This document shows, piece by piece, positions 26,208-35,226 of a DNA stretch of 64,000 nucleotides (within the stretch, counting starts at the first letter, position 1; every line of letters begins with the position of its first letter). The translations under genes were made by a program, and so were the position numbers. Source of the stretch: GCA-2720865 sp047630275 (GTDB taxonomy: Bacteria > Bdellovibrionota > Bacteriovoracia > Bacteriovoracales > Bacteriovoracaceae); the NCBI GenBank assembly GCA_047630275.1, contig JBLHVN010000001.1:1364001-1428000 (forward strand). The letters run 5' to 3'. The notes beneath the pieces were generated by a model that did not search any database, was not told where the DNA came from, and worked only from the letters and a program-made list of their open reading frames with translations.

Positions 26208-27074
26208 ATGGAAGAATTTTTAACAAAACTAAATGAACTTATGGCCCGCTACCCATATTCAAAGACGGCTATTTACTCATTAGGGCTCTTTGGTTTTTAT
26301 TATGTCTCAAGATTTCTTTTCTATTCAAATATAAACAAAAGGCAAATCAATAAAGCAGATAAGGTCTTTTATAAAAAGAAAGTAGAACAGTACTTACGTT
26401 ACTTTTTCTTCCTTGTGCTTTTTCTCTTATGGTTTGCCCAACTTCAAGTCTTTTTTGTCTCTATCTTTGCCATTGCTGCAGCTATAGTCTTGGCCTTTAA
26501 AGAGTTGATCATGTGTATTACTGGTGGCGTCTTAGTGAGAAGCTCTAAGACTTTTAGTGTCGGGCACAGAATCGAACTTCAAAAATTAAGAGGCTATGTC
26601 TTAGAGAGAAATCTTCTAACCACAAAGGTCCTTGAAATAGGCCCTGAGAGTAACTCTCAACAAACAACTGGGGATGTCGTCACAATTCCTAATTCGTTGA
26701 TGCTCTCTCAAGCAGTTAAAAATGAATCATACTTTAAAGGTTACTCCATCAAGTCTTTTCATTATAGGGTAAAAGCTGCGGCTCATATTGAAGACCTAGA
26801 GAAGATCTTATTGAACAGGGCCATAGAAGAGTCCTCTTCATACCTTGATGAAGCAAAGAAGAGTATCAGTAGGTTTTGTGAAAAAGAGGGCTTTATCATT
26901 CCATCCATTGAGCCTAGGACCAAAGTTATCGTTGAAGATGATAAGATCTCAGTTCTCGTTAAATTGCCCGTTCTAAACACTGAGATCGCTAATATTGAAC
27001 AGAACTTTAACCGCCTCTATATCAATTGGTTAGTCCTTCACGAAAAACCAGAATTAGAAGGAATAGAGAAATAA
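26208..27074 (+). CDS. MscS-like mechanosensitive channel family protein
   Basis: 288 residues with three membrane helices (about 18-36, 62-82, 85-110) followed by the MscS beta domain (GHRIELQKLRGYVLERNLLTTKVLEI, then DVVTIPNSLMLSQAVKNES). The pore helix FAIAAAIVLAFKELIMCITGGVLV is less Gly/Ala-rich than classical MscS, so gating may differ. A gap-like insertion (GPESNSQQTTG) sits in the beta domain. Members release solutes upon turgor rise. This is the first of two MscS-type genes in the cluster. Its stop overlaps the proposed ATA start of the next gene (ATAA) or, if TTG is used, overlaps it by 49 bases. Confidence 0.8.
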   Translation: MEEFLTKLNELMARYPYSKTAIYSLGLFGFYYVSRFLFYSNINKRQINKADKVFYKKKVEQYLRYFFFLVLFLLWFAQLQVFFVSIFAIAAAIVLAFKELIMCITGGVLVRSSKTFSVGHRIELQKLRGYVLERNLLTTKVLEIGPESNSQQTTGDVVTIPNSLMLSQAVKNESYFKGYSIKSFHYRVKAAAHIEDLEKILLNRAIEESSSYLDEAKKSISRFCEKEGFIIPSIEPRTKVIVEDDKISVLVKLPVLNTEIANIEQNFNRLYINWLVLHEKPELEGIEK

Positions 27075-28861
27075 GCTTCTTAAAAAAAACCTTACTCATT
27101 CTTTTATCTCTTAATATTCTTATTCTCATAAGTTTCTTTTCAACAAAAGGGTTGATTAAGGAAAAGATCAATAAAACAACACAAACTCAACTTCAATTGA
27201 AAACACTTATTGAAGATTATTCCCTTGGTCTCTTTCCTCCTCGCGTAGAAGTTTTAGGAATCGCCATTTCTGATAGTAAAGGGAAGGTCTTAAATATTAA
27301 GAAGGCCTCTCTTGGATTTTATGGGCTTAGAATCGAGGGGGGAAACCTTTTGAGGGCTCCTATCTTACCTAGAAAAGAAAAAGAAAAAGAAAAAAAAGAA
27401 AAAGCGACAAGTCCCTCGGCCCTTCCCATTAACGCCATCCTCATAAAAGACTTTGATTTTGATAAATCCGTCGTCTTAAACAATGACCTCTTTCAATTAA
27501 AAAAGCTAAAACTTGAGGGCATACATTTAAAGGGAGAGAAGCTTTCTTTTCAAGTAAAAGAGGGGAGTTTTCAATTTAAAGAATCAAAGATCTTTATCAA
27601 AGGAAGCCTAGAAAAGCATAAGTCTATAAAAGCAAAATTAAAGATTAGTCTTAAGGAATTAGACCTAGAAGTATTGGGCGGTGAAAATGTTTTTAAGCCT
27701 TATCCTGGAATTAAAGGCATCCTAACAAGTAGCATAGCCTTAAATCTTGAAGGAGATGTTTTTGATCTATTGCTTGATTCAGAGCTTAAGAACTTCTCTT
27801 ATAAGACCAAAGAGGATGCCGAATACTTCATTTCAGAACTTCTTTTAAAAGAAGGACATTTAAAAGGAAACACGAATGCTTTTGATTTTAATTTAAAGAG
27901 TTCAGTCATAAAAGAGGTTAGGCAAAAGTCTAAAGAAGGACTTCCCCAAAAGATAGAAATCTTAACCATCAACTCATTAAAGTATAAAAAGAAACTTAAG
28001 GGGCATCATTTAGAGTTAAACCTCAATAGAGATGCAAGTGTTGCATTAGACTCTGGCATAGGCCATTTAAATCTATCCATCGATAACTTAGACCTTAAAA
28101 ACTATTCTGAATTTCTTATTATTGACTCTAATAATAATATTGATTCAGGGAAACTCTTCGCTTCTTATAAAAGTAAGATTGATTCAAATGAAAATATTGA
28201 TGGAAGACTCAGTGTTAGCCTCTCTCAACTAAACTTTAAAGAAAGGGGGGGAGGCAATTCCATAGGCTCGTTTATGTCCATTACTAAGGCCGTAGGCATT
28301 ATAAAAGACGAAAACGGAAAGGTTAAGCTAGATTCAAAAATTGAAGGTAAGAAGTCAGATCCAGAATTTGATGTCATAGGATACTTATCTAAAGGGATAG
28401 GAAGTATTATTGCTGATAAGTTCTACTCCTTGATTGCTGTAGAAGCTGCTAAAAGAGTGGCACCATTATTATTAAGCAGTATACCGATCAATCCTTTAAA
28501 TGCCCTAACTCTTATAAAGGCCGGTTATAAGTTTGCGGTAAAGCCTCGCTTTAATGACCTAAAGTTTGCTCCGCACTCCTTTGAGATCAAAGGCAGAGAG
28601 CTTAAAACTCTTGAGAGGGTTGTCTCTTTTTTAAAAGGACAGCCTGAGGTTTCATTAAGCTTTTGTCCTAAGACTTATCTTGTTGAGAAAACCTCTAAGG
28701 TAAGCCTTAAAGAAGGGCTTAACCTAAACGTAAAACGAATGAACTCTGTATTAAGCTCGGTTCAATCATTGGCGCCAGGTGTCGAAAAACAAATCGTCTT
28801 TTGTGGGGCTTCAAAAACTCTTGAAGAAGAGGGGATAGGAAGTATAGATATCCAAATTTAA
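27026..28861 (+). CDS. AsmA/DUF748-like envelope protein with N-terminal membrane anchor
   Basis: An N-terminal anchor (TLLILLSLNILILISFF) is followed by a long beta-rich periplasmic region with repeated short amphipathic strands, a KEK-rich linker near residues 115-130, and a C-terminal segment (RVVSFLKGQPEVSLSFC...) like the C-terminal part of DUF748 proteins. Such proteins are thought to help lipid or envelope transport. The only standard start before the anchor is TTG at 27026, with no ribosome binding site. A better placed signal is AGAAGGA 8 bases before an ATA at 27071 that overlaps the upstream stop. I keep TTG as the formal start; the true one may be ATA. The family call is moderate. 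Confidence 0.7.
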   Translation: MVSPSRKTRIRRNREISFLKKTLLILLSLNILILISFFSTKGLIKEKINKTTQTQLQLKTLIEDYSLGLFPPRVEVLGIAISDSKGKVLNIKKASLGFYGLRIEGGNLLRAPILPRKEKEKEKKEKATSPSALPINAILIKDFDFDKSVVLNNDLFQLKKLKLEGIHLKGEKLSFQVKEGSFQFKESKIFIKGSLEKHKSIKAKLKISLKELDLEVLGGENVFKPYPGIKGILTSSIALNLEGDVFDLLLDSELKNFSYKTKEDAEYFISELLLKEGHLKGNTNAFDFNLKSSVIKEVRQKSKEGLPQKIEILTINSLKYKKKLKGHHLELNLNRDASVALDSGIGHLNLSIDNLDLKNYSEFLIIDSNNNIDSGKLFASYKSKIDSNENIDGRLSVSLSQLNFKERGGGNSIGSFMSITKAVGIIKDENGKVKLDSKIEGKKSDPEFDVIGYLSKGIGSIIADKFYSLIAVEAAKRVAPLLLSSIPINPLNALTLIKAGYKFAVKPRFNDLKFAPHSFEIKGRELKTLERVVSFLKGQPEVSLSFCPKTYLVEKTSKVSLKEGLNLNVKRMNSVLSSVQSLAPGVEKQIVFCGASKTLEEEGIGSIDIQI

Positions 28862-28914
28862 ATCTATAGATAACCATAGTAAAAGGTTAGAATAAGCGCT
28901 TAATCGGGGCAAAA

Positions 28915-29358
28915 ATGAAGAAAAAAGAATTAATACAAATTGGCTGGAGAGAGTTCATTGCTATCCCAGAGTTAAAGATTAAAGAGATCAAGGTAAAGGT
29001 TGATACAGGGGCGAGGACTTCTGCTCTTCATGTAACTGATCTAACTTATCATAAGAAAGGCAAGAAACAATTGGCCGAGTTCTATATCCATCCTAATCAA
29101 GAATCGAGCAGACCGCGCTTTAAAAACATCGTGGAAGTTAAGTGTTTTAAAAGTATTAAAAGCTCAAACGGTATAAGCCAGAAGAGACCCGTGATTAACG
29201 CTATGGTTAAGTTTGGAAAGATGGAAAAAGAAATTGAAATAACTTTAGTTAATAGAGACATGATGGGCTTTAGAATGCTCTTAGGAAGAGCGGCCATGAG
29301 AGACACCTTTCTTGTTAATCCTAGTAAATCATTTCTTTTGAAAAAGGTTAAAAAATGA
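28915..29358 (+). CDS. Retropepsin-like protease of the RimK-associated family (PF05618)
   Basis: 147 residues, cytoplasmic. The motif VDTGARTSALH contains the DTGA active-site triad of clan AA aspartic proteases; the family is often labelled ATP-dependent zinc protease, but the sequence shows no zinc or ATP motif. LLGRAAMRD near the C-terminus is the second conserved block. Genes of this family usually lie next to rimK, as here: its stop overlaps the rimK start (ATGA at 29355). The likely role is trimming or regulating the glutamate tails or the ligase itself, which is inference. The ATG follows CGGGGCAAAA. Confidence 0.85.
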   Translation: MKKKELIQIGWREFIAIPELKIKEIKVKVDTGARTSALHVTDLTYHKKGKKQLAEFYIHPNQESSRPRFKNIVEVKCFKSIKSSNGISQKRPVINAMVKFGKMEKEIEITLVNRDMMGFRMLLGRAAMRDTFLVNPSKSFLLKKVKK

Positions 29359-30263
29359 AGATTGCTATCCTCTCCCGTGGACCAAAGCTATATTCAACTC
29401 AGAGCTTAGTGAATGCTTGTAAGGCAAGAGGGCATGAAGTGGAAGTAATCAATCCTCTTCAATGTTATATGAATATCACCACAAAAAAACCAACGGTTTT
29501 ATATAAAGAAAGAGTCCTTGATGACTTTGATGCTGTCATTCCACGGATCGGAGCAAGTGTTACCTTTTACGGAACCGCAGTGCTTAGGCAGTTTGAAATG
29601 GGCGGTGTTTACGCGGTCAATGAATCAGTTGCCATTGCTCGCTCTCGGGATAAGTTAAGAAGCCTTCAGATCATGGCCAAGGTGGGTATTGGCCTTCCTG
29701 TTACCGGCTTTGCAAACTCCACTCAAATGACTGATAAGCTCTTAGATCAAGTAGGGGGAGCTCCTTGCGTGATCAAACTTTTAGAAGGAACCCAGGGCAA
29801 AGGCGTGGTCTTAGCGGAAAGTAAGAAGGCCGCAGAGAGTGTTATGGAGTTAATCTCTGGCACTAAATCAAACTACCTTGTTCAGGAATTCATTAAAGAA
29901 TCCGGAGGCTCTGATATCCGCTGCTTTGTAGTGGCCGATAAAGTCGTCGCTGCCATGAAAAGAACCGGAGCAGAAGGAGACTTCCGCTCTAACCTACACC
30001 GTGGTGGAACCGCAGAGATCGTTAAGATCTCTCCCGGGGAAAGGGCCACGGCCGTCAAAGCAGCTAAGGCCATGGGTCTTAATGTTGCTGGGGTTGATAT
30101 TTTAAGGTCAAATAATGGTCCCTTGGTTTTAGAGGTAAATTCATCTCCGGGGCTAGAGGGAATTGAAAGAGCAACAGGAAAAGATGTTGCCGGAATGATC
30201 GTGACTCATATAGAAAAGGCGATCGCTAGTAAGAAATCTAATAAGACCAGAGGTCAGGGGTAA
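29355..30263 (+). CDS. rimK: RimK-type alpha-L-glutamate ligase (ribosomal protein S6 modification)
   Basis: 302 residues, the same length as E. coli RimK (300). Conserved blocks: KIAILSRGPKLYSTQSLV at the N-terminus, PRIGASVTFYGTAVLRQFE, NESVAIARSRDKLRSLQ, VIKLLEGTQGKGVVLAES (ATP-grasp Lys and loop), SDIRCFVV, FRSNLHRGG and LEVNSSPGLEGIE (Mg ligands). It adds glutamates to the C-terminus of ribosomal protein S6 and can make poly-alpha-glutamate. It overlaps the retropepsin-like gene by 4 bases and is followed 2 bases later by an M14 deacylase, which could remove or process the added residues. One of the surest calls in the window. Confidence 0.94.
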   Translation: MKIAILSRGPKLYSTQSLVNACKARGHEVEVINPLQCYMNITTKKPTVLYKERVLDDFDAVIPRIGASVTFYGTAVLRQFEMGGVYAVNESVAIARSRDKLRSLQIMAKVGIGLPVTGFANSTQMTDKLLDQVGGAPCVIKLLEGTQGKGVVLAESKKAAESVMELISGTKSNYLVQEFIKESGGSDIRCFVVADKVVAAMKRTGAEGDFRSNLHRGGTAEIVKISPGERATAVKAAKAMGLNVAGVDILRSNNGPLVLEVNSSPGLEGIERATGKDVAGMIVTHIEKAIASKKSNKTRGQG

Positions 30264-30265
30264 TA

Positions 30266-31258
30266 GTGAAAAATCTTAAGATTCTTGGAAGAACAATCCT
30301 ACCTGGAGAGACCATAAACCTTGAAGCTGAAGTGGCCAAGCTTTATGACTCAACTGATTTAACAATGCCGGTAAAGATCATCCGTGGGGAAAAAGAAGGG
30401 CCTATTGTTTTTTTATCCGCTGCCATTCACGGGGATGAAATCAATGGGGTTGAAATTATTAGAGAAGTTTTAAAGATTATAGAAAGAAAGAAGATTAAAG
30501 GAACCATCATAGCCGTTCCTATTGTGAATGTTTTTGGTTTTAACAATAAATCCCGTTATCTCCCAGATAGACGGGATCTAAACCGCTCATTTCCGGGATC
30601 CGAAAATGGATCCCTGGCCTCTAGAATGGCCAAGATCTTTATGAGTGAGATCATCTCCAAGTGTACCCATGGAATAGATTTTCATACAGGGGCCATTCAC
30701 CGTTCTAACTTTCCTCAGATCAGGGCCGACCTTAGTTGTAAAGAAACTAAGAAATTCGCTAAGAGTTTTCGCGCTCCGATTATTGTCGACTCTCAAACCA
30801 GAGATGGCTCTTTAAGGGAAGTGGCGCGAAGAAAAGGTGTGATCACTCTTGTTTTTGAAGGTGGCGAGGCCCTTCGCTTTGAAGATGATGTTATCTCAGC
30901 CGGGGTTAAGGGTTGTATCTCTGCTTTAAGAGAGATCGGCGTTTTACCTAAGTTAAAATTAAACTCTAATAGACCAAAGCCTGTTATGGCACTTGGAAGC
31001 TATTGGATTAGGTCTCCAAAAGGGGGCACCTTTAAATTAAAGGTAAAAAATGGTCAGATGGTGAAAAAGAATCAAGTCATAGGTGAAGTTACAGATCCTC
31101 TTGGAACAGATGTGGAATTGATCCGCGTTCATAACAGTGGTTATATTTTAGGCATTAATAAACTGCCCTTAGTGACTCAAGGGGAAGCCCTTGTGCATAT
31201 AGCCACAACCCGGGAAGGGAACTATAAAAAAGATAGACTTATGGATTCGGTAGATTAG
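30266..31258 (+). CDS. M14-type succinylglutamate desuccinylase/aspartoacylase-family protein (copy 2)
   Basis: 330 residues, GTG start with AGGGG upstream. Zinc-site motifs: AAIHGDEINGVE, IDFHTGA and the catalytic Glu region LVFEGGE. The DLNRSFPGSENGSLASR block is shared with the copy at 21813, showing common ancestry. A C-terminal beta domain (GGTFKLKVKNGQMVKKNQVIGEV) is like the lipoyl-type end of the first copy. Homologues often follow rimK, so the natural substrate may be glutamylated S6 or an oligoglutamate. Together with the retropepsin-like gene this makes a ligase with two candidate hydrolases. Confidence 0.86.
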   Translation: MKNLKILGRTILPGETINLEAEVAKLYDSTDLTMPVKIIRGEKEGPIVFLSAAIHGDEINGVEIIREVLKIIERKKIKGTIIAVPIVNVFGFNNKSRYLPDRRDLNRSFPGSENGSLASRMAKIFMSEIISKCTHGIDFHTGAIHRSNFPQIRADLSCKETKKFAKSFRAPIIVDSQTRDGSLREVARRKGVITLVFEGGEALRFEDDVISAGVKGCISALREIGVLPKLKLNSNRPKPVMALGSYWIRSPKGGTFKLKVKNGQMVKKNQVIGEVTDPLGTDVELIRVHNSGYILGINKLPLVTQGEALVHIATTREGNYKKDRLMDSVD

Positions 31259-31268
31259 TATTTAAGCA

Positions 31269-34200
31269 ATGATAAATTGTGTCAAAAGCCTTTTCATCCT
31301 CTGTTTTCTTCTTAAAACATCACTTGTTTTCGCAAAGGACTGTGATGCCGATAAGGTTTTTTCCCTCATCAACGCTCAAAAACAAAGCATCAAGTCTCTT
31401 CTTGAAGGGGGCACTCTAGAGCCTAGTTCATCTCTAGTCTTTGGAGAGGGTTTCATTTTAGATAAGACTGCTCTGCTTGTTGAAAAAGAAAAGATTAGGT
31501 TAAAAGATAAAAGAGGAATCCTGCCTGAGCATGAAACCTTAGCTGGCTGTCTCTTAGAAAAGAAAAACACTTCTAAACAAAAAACCTTAGTTGATCTTTC
31601 CACGGAGTTAACTAATCTTAGATTAGAACTCCTTCTAAAGAATAAAGAACTTAACAACGCTATCTTTGAAAAGATGAAGGGCGAAAAAGAAGTTCCTGGA
31701 ATCAAAGAAGATATCGAAAAAGAGAACTTAGCCTCTGAGAAAGAGAAGAAAGACTTGGCCTTTGAAGTCCTTGAAGCTGAAATAAAAGTTAACACTATTA
31801 ACGATGCTAAGAAAAAAGAGATTTCTACTAAGATCTCTGAGTTTAAAAAAGTTAAGATTGAATTGATCAATAAGAAACTCGAGTACAATAAGGCCCTTGA
31901 AGAAAAACTCAGCTATTTTGAAAAACACTCCTCAAAACTCTCTATCCTTGCGGGCTCCATAAGCAGCCTTAGCACTGAAAAGATTGTTGAGAGCTTTAAG
32001 ACTGTGGAGAGTATTTGGAAGGAGATCTCCTCTAAAAATTATGACCTCTTTAAAACGGATAAGGCCTTCACCCTTCCTAATATTCCTGCTTCAAATATAA
32101 AGAACTCAGGAAGAGAAGACTTAAAGAAAGACTTTGAAGAATTAGAAACAGTTAAAACAGAATTAAAAGAGCTAAGGATTACAACCTTAAAAGAGCTGAC
32201 TCTCAAGAAAAACCAGGAATTAAAACTTCATAATGACCTCTTACTACAAGTAAACAATGTAAGGGGAGTTCTTTATAAGCTTCTCCCGGCGGACTATGTC
32301 TTAAAGAAAGTGACTACCTTAGGTTATTATAAAGGCATTGTTTCAGAGCTTACTTCGGCTCCTTTTCGTATCATCAGCTTCTTCTACAGTAAGTTTCTTT
32401 ATATAAGAGAGCAGCTTTCTAAGGGCAGAGCAGGCATAACGATCCTGGCCTATGACATGGCTTACTTAACTTTTTTATTTATTATCTTCTTTATTTTAAA
32501 AACTCTTTTTTCAAATTCTCAAGTTTGGGTGGATAAGAGGGTTAATTCATTTGTTAAAAACTATAGAGAGGTAAGACTTGTAAAGATCAGCTTATCCTTA
32601 TGGAATAAAGTTAAAGATAACCTAGAAGAGATCTTATGGTTAGTCCTGACATCATTTCTTATCGATAAAGAATCATTTTCCGATGTTCGTTTAGTCATAG
32701 TCGTCGTTCAGATCATCCTTGTTAGCCGCATCTTAAAATCATTAGTTATCCTCTTCTTTGGCTCGGTCTCTAGAATAGATATAAAGAGCTTTGCTCTTTT
32801 TAAGAAAAAGGCCCAAATCTCAGCCAATCATATCTCTAATATTTATCTTTTCTACTCTTTCTCTTTAGTCATTGCTGATGCCACGATCGGGAGGACTTAT
32901 ATCTTCTCAATTGTGAATGTGACGGTAGCTTTTTACGCCGTATATAGATTGGTTATGATGTCGGCAACTTGGGAAAAAGAATTTTGGACTTACTTAGAAA
33001 GAAACTTTTCAGGCTTTATCATTACTAGGCTTGAAGTCATGTTCAAACTTGTTCCCTCTAAAGTTAAAGCAACTATTTATTTCTTCATCATCATAGTCTT
33101 CTCTATTCTTAATACCTTTATTAGGGCCACTGAAAACTTTGAGATTTCAAAGAAGATCTCCGCTAATATCTTTAAAAAACAAATCGAAAGGGTTGAAGTT
33201 GGAGATGGAACTGAAAAAGAAATTCCTCAAGACTATTGTTCTCACTTTCAACTTCAGTCTCTAGAGAGTGAAGATGATTATGTCTGTGTCAGCGAAGAGC
33301 TTGAAGCTAAGATACGACTCGAAATAGATGAATGGTGTGATGACAAGAGTGAAGAGCATTCACTTGTCGTTTTTGGAGATAAGGGGGTTGGTAAGACCAC
33401 TCTTATTAAGCACTGCTTAAGCATTGTAGAAGAGCAGCGTAGCGATAGTATTAATATTATTAGAACTAAGATTCCGGCCAAGACCTATGAAAAGGGGGCC
33501 CTTCAAAACTTTATCAAAGAGCTTCTTCTTGGAAAGGAAGAAGCTGCAAGTGATTCAAATTTTGATCTTTATCATATTGATAAAAAATTAGAGAAGAAGA
33601 CGGTCATCTTTTTAGACGAAGCTCAGAATATCTTTCTATCAAAGACTGGTGGCTTTGGGGCTTATGATGCTCTCGCTAATATGATCAACTTTAGTACTGA
33701 GAAGATCTATTGGGTCTTATCTTTTAATAAGTACAGCTGGATCTTTATTGACCGCGCTTTTGGTAGGAATCAGTTCTTTAGGAATGTCTTTGAAGTAAGA
33801 GGCTGGAGCGATACTAAGATTAAAGAGCTCATCATGACTCGTCATAAGAAAACTGACTTTCGTCTTTCTTTTGACCTATTAATCAATGCTACTCGTTCAC
33901 AAGATGAGATAGACAGGTATGCCTCAGTTGAATCAAAGTTCTTTAAGCTTCTTTGGGAGCTCTCTAGAGGGAACCCCAGGGCTGCCCTTGTTCTTTGGCT
34001 AACAGCTCTTTCTCAAAAAAGATCAAAGACCTTAAATGTCAACATACCAAGAGAAGCAGAACTTGTTGGTCTAGAGAAACTGCCTGATGATCTAATGTTT
34101 GTCCTGGCCCATATTCTTAAGCATGAAAACTTAACGGGAAAAGAAATAGAAGGAACAACTGACCTTCCCACTGGGATTGTTAGAAATGCTATAAAAGTAG

Positions 34201-34316
34201 GACTAGAAAAAGACTTTCTTTACCGAGACCAAAGAGGTCGTTATATGATTGATATCTCATCTCAGTTTGGTCTTATTAAATTTTTAACTTTAAAGAACTT
34301 TATTTATGGAAGCTAA
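31269..34316 (+). CDS. Membrane-anchored AAA-type ATPase with periplasmic coiled coil, channel partner
   Basis: 1015 residues. Order of parts: signal peptide (1-22, ending VFAKD); long coiled coil rich in Lys/Glu/Leu (about 75-330); several membrane helices between about 380 and 630 (TFLFIIFFILKTLF, LVIVVVQIILV, a pair near 530-570, and TIYFFIIIVFSILNTFI); then a cytoplasmic P-loop ATPase with Walker A GDKGVGKTTL (about 703) and Walker B KTVIFLDEAQNI (about 777), a SRGNPRAAL helix typical of AAA_16/ORC-like ATPases, and a winged-helix-like end. The N-terminal layout resembles the periplasmic and membrane part of large MscS relatives such as MscK, but the pore domain is replaced by an ATPase. 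The next gene, overlapping by 11 bases, encodes an MscS pore. Confidence 0.8.
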   Translation: MINCVKSLFILCFLLKTSLVFAKDCDADKVFSLINAQKQSIKSLLEGGTLEPSSSLVFGEGFILDKTALLVEKEKIRLKDKRGILPEHETLAGCLLEKKNTSKQKTLVDLSTELTNLRLELLLKNKELNNAIFEKMKGEKEVPGIKEDIEKENLASEKEKKDLAFEVLEAEIKVNTINDAKKKEISTKISEFKKVKIELINKKLEYNKALEEKLSYFEKHSSKLSILAGSISSLSTEKIVESFKTVESIWKEISSKNYDLFKTDKAFTLPNIPASNIKNSGREDLKKDFEELETVKTELKELRITTLKELTLKKNQELKLHNDLLLQVNNVRGVLYKLLPADYVLKKVTTLGYYKGIVSELTSAPFRIISFFYSKFLYIREQLSKGRAGITILAYDMAYLTFLFIIFFILKTLFSNSQVWVDKRVNSFVKNYREVRLVKISLSLWNKVKDNLEEILWLVLTSFLIDKESFSDVRLVIVVVQIILVSRILKSLVILFFGSVSRIDIKSFALFKKKAQISANHISNIYLFYSFSLVIADATIGRTYIFSIVNVTVAFYAVYRLVMMSATWEKEFWTYLERNFSGFIITRLEVMFKLVPSKVKATIYFFIIIVFSILNTFIRATENFEISKKISANIFKKQIERVEVGDGTEKEIPQDYCSHFQLQSLESEDDYVCVSEELEAKIRLEIDEWCDDKSEEHSLVVFGDKGVGKTTLIKHCLSIVEEQRSDSINIIRTKIPAKTYEKGALQNFIKELLLGKEEAASDSNFDLYHIDKKLEKKTVIFLDEAQNIFLSKTGGFGAYDALANMINFSTEKIYWVLSFNKYSWIFIDRAFGRNQFFRNVFEVRGWSDTKIKELIMTRHKKTDFRLSFDLLINATRSQDEIDRYASVESKFFKLLWELSRGNPRAALVLWLTALSQKRSKTLNVNIPREAELVGLEKLPDDLMFVLAHILKHENLTGKEIEGTTDLPTGIVRNAIKVGLEKDFLYRDQRGRYMIDISSQFGLIKFLTLKNFIYGS

Positions 34317-35130
34317 TACGACAACGCTTTATATTTTAGACTTTCTAAAACTCGATAAGATCGTTTTATTTGTCTTTCTTATTGGTTGTATTGTCACTTT
34401 GGTTAAGATCATCAACATATGGAGTGAAAAACTTCAAGTTAAGTTCTCTGGCAAGAGGCTAGTCATCCTTCAGGTGGCCACCATCTTTTCCTTCTTTATC
34501 TATCTCTGTGGCTTCTTAGGTTCTTTTTATATGGTCTTTAGACCTTCTAAAGAAGTCCTTGTTACTATTGGTGGTTCTGCCGCTGTTGCCATTGGTTTTG
34601 CCTTAAAAGACTTAGTTGGCTCAGTCATTGCGGGCTTTATCCTTCTTTTTGACCGTCCCTTTCAAGTGGGAGATAGGGTCAGCTTTGCAGATGTTTATGG
34701 AGAGATCAAAAGCATTGGACTCAGATCTGTAAGGTTACAGACCTTAGATGATAACCTAGTGACTATTCCTAATTCAAAGTTCTTAACAGATGTGGTTGCC
34801 AGTGGAAATAGTGGGGCCCTTGATATGATGATTGAAGCTAATTTTCATGTTTCAATCTATGAGAACTTAGAGCGGATTAAGAGCTTGCTTCATGAAGTGG
34901 TTATAACCAGCCGTTTTGTTTTTTTAGAAAAGCCAGTAATCATTACCTTTAACGAAGTTCCCATTTCTAATACCTTTGTTATCAAAGTAAGCGTTAAGGC
35001 CTATGTTCTTGATGTAAAGTTTGAGAAGGCCTTCTTAAGTGACCTCATTGCTAGAGGCAATAAGATCCTTTTAGAGAATAATATAGGACGCCCTTCAAGC
35101 TGCCCTGTTCCGGCTCAAGTAAATACTTAA
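34306..35130 (+). CDS. MscS-family mechanosensitive channel
   Basis: 274 residues with membrane helices near 14-31, 48-70 and the pore helix. The classical MscS signature is excellent: GGSAAVAIGFALKDLVGSV, then AGFILLFDRPFQVGDRV, the beta domain (GEIKSIGLRSVRLQTLDDN, VTIPNSKFLTD) and an alpha/beta cytoplasmic cage. It should form a heptameric pressure-gated channel. It overlaps the ATPase gene by 11 bases, so the two products are made together. My reading is that the upstream protein supplies the periplasmic sensor and an ATP-driven control domain for this pore. About 95 bases of non-coding DNA follow before the next gene. Confidence 0.92.
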   Translation: MEANTTTLYILDFLKLDKIVLFVFLIGCIVTLVKIINIWSEKLQVKFSGKRLVILQVATIFSFFIYLCGFLGSFYMVFRPSKEVLVTIGGSAAVAIGFALKDLVGSVIAGFILLFDRPFQVGDRVSFADVYGEIKSIGLRSVRLQTLDDNLVTIPNSKFLTDVVASGNSGALDMMIEANFHVSIYENLERIKSLLHEVVITSRFVFLEKPVIITFNEVPISNTFVIKVSVKAYVLDVKFEKAFLSDLIARGNKILLENNIGRPSSCPVPAQVNT

Positions 35131-35226
35131 TTAAAACCTAATCAAACCCATCTAAAAAACGATTTTGAGGAATCCTTAATCTGACCGAGAATATGATTAA
35201 CTATCAACTAGGTAAGAGGAGGAATT

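Noticed and set aside
27374..27408. A-rich KEKEKEKKEK tract as a possible phase-variation site
   Set aside because: The A-runs are interrupted by G every few bases and the frame is intact; long uninterrupted homopolymers are absent.
31376..31888. 170-codon minus-strand open frame rich in Ser, Leu and Phe
   Set aside because: It mirrors the Lys/Glu-rich coiled-coil codons of the real plus-strand gene; no ribosome binding site or motif.
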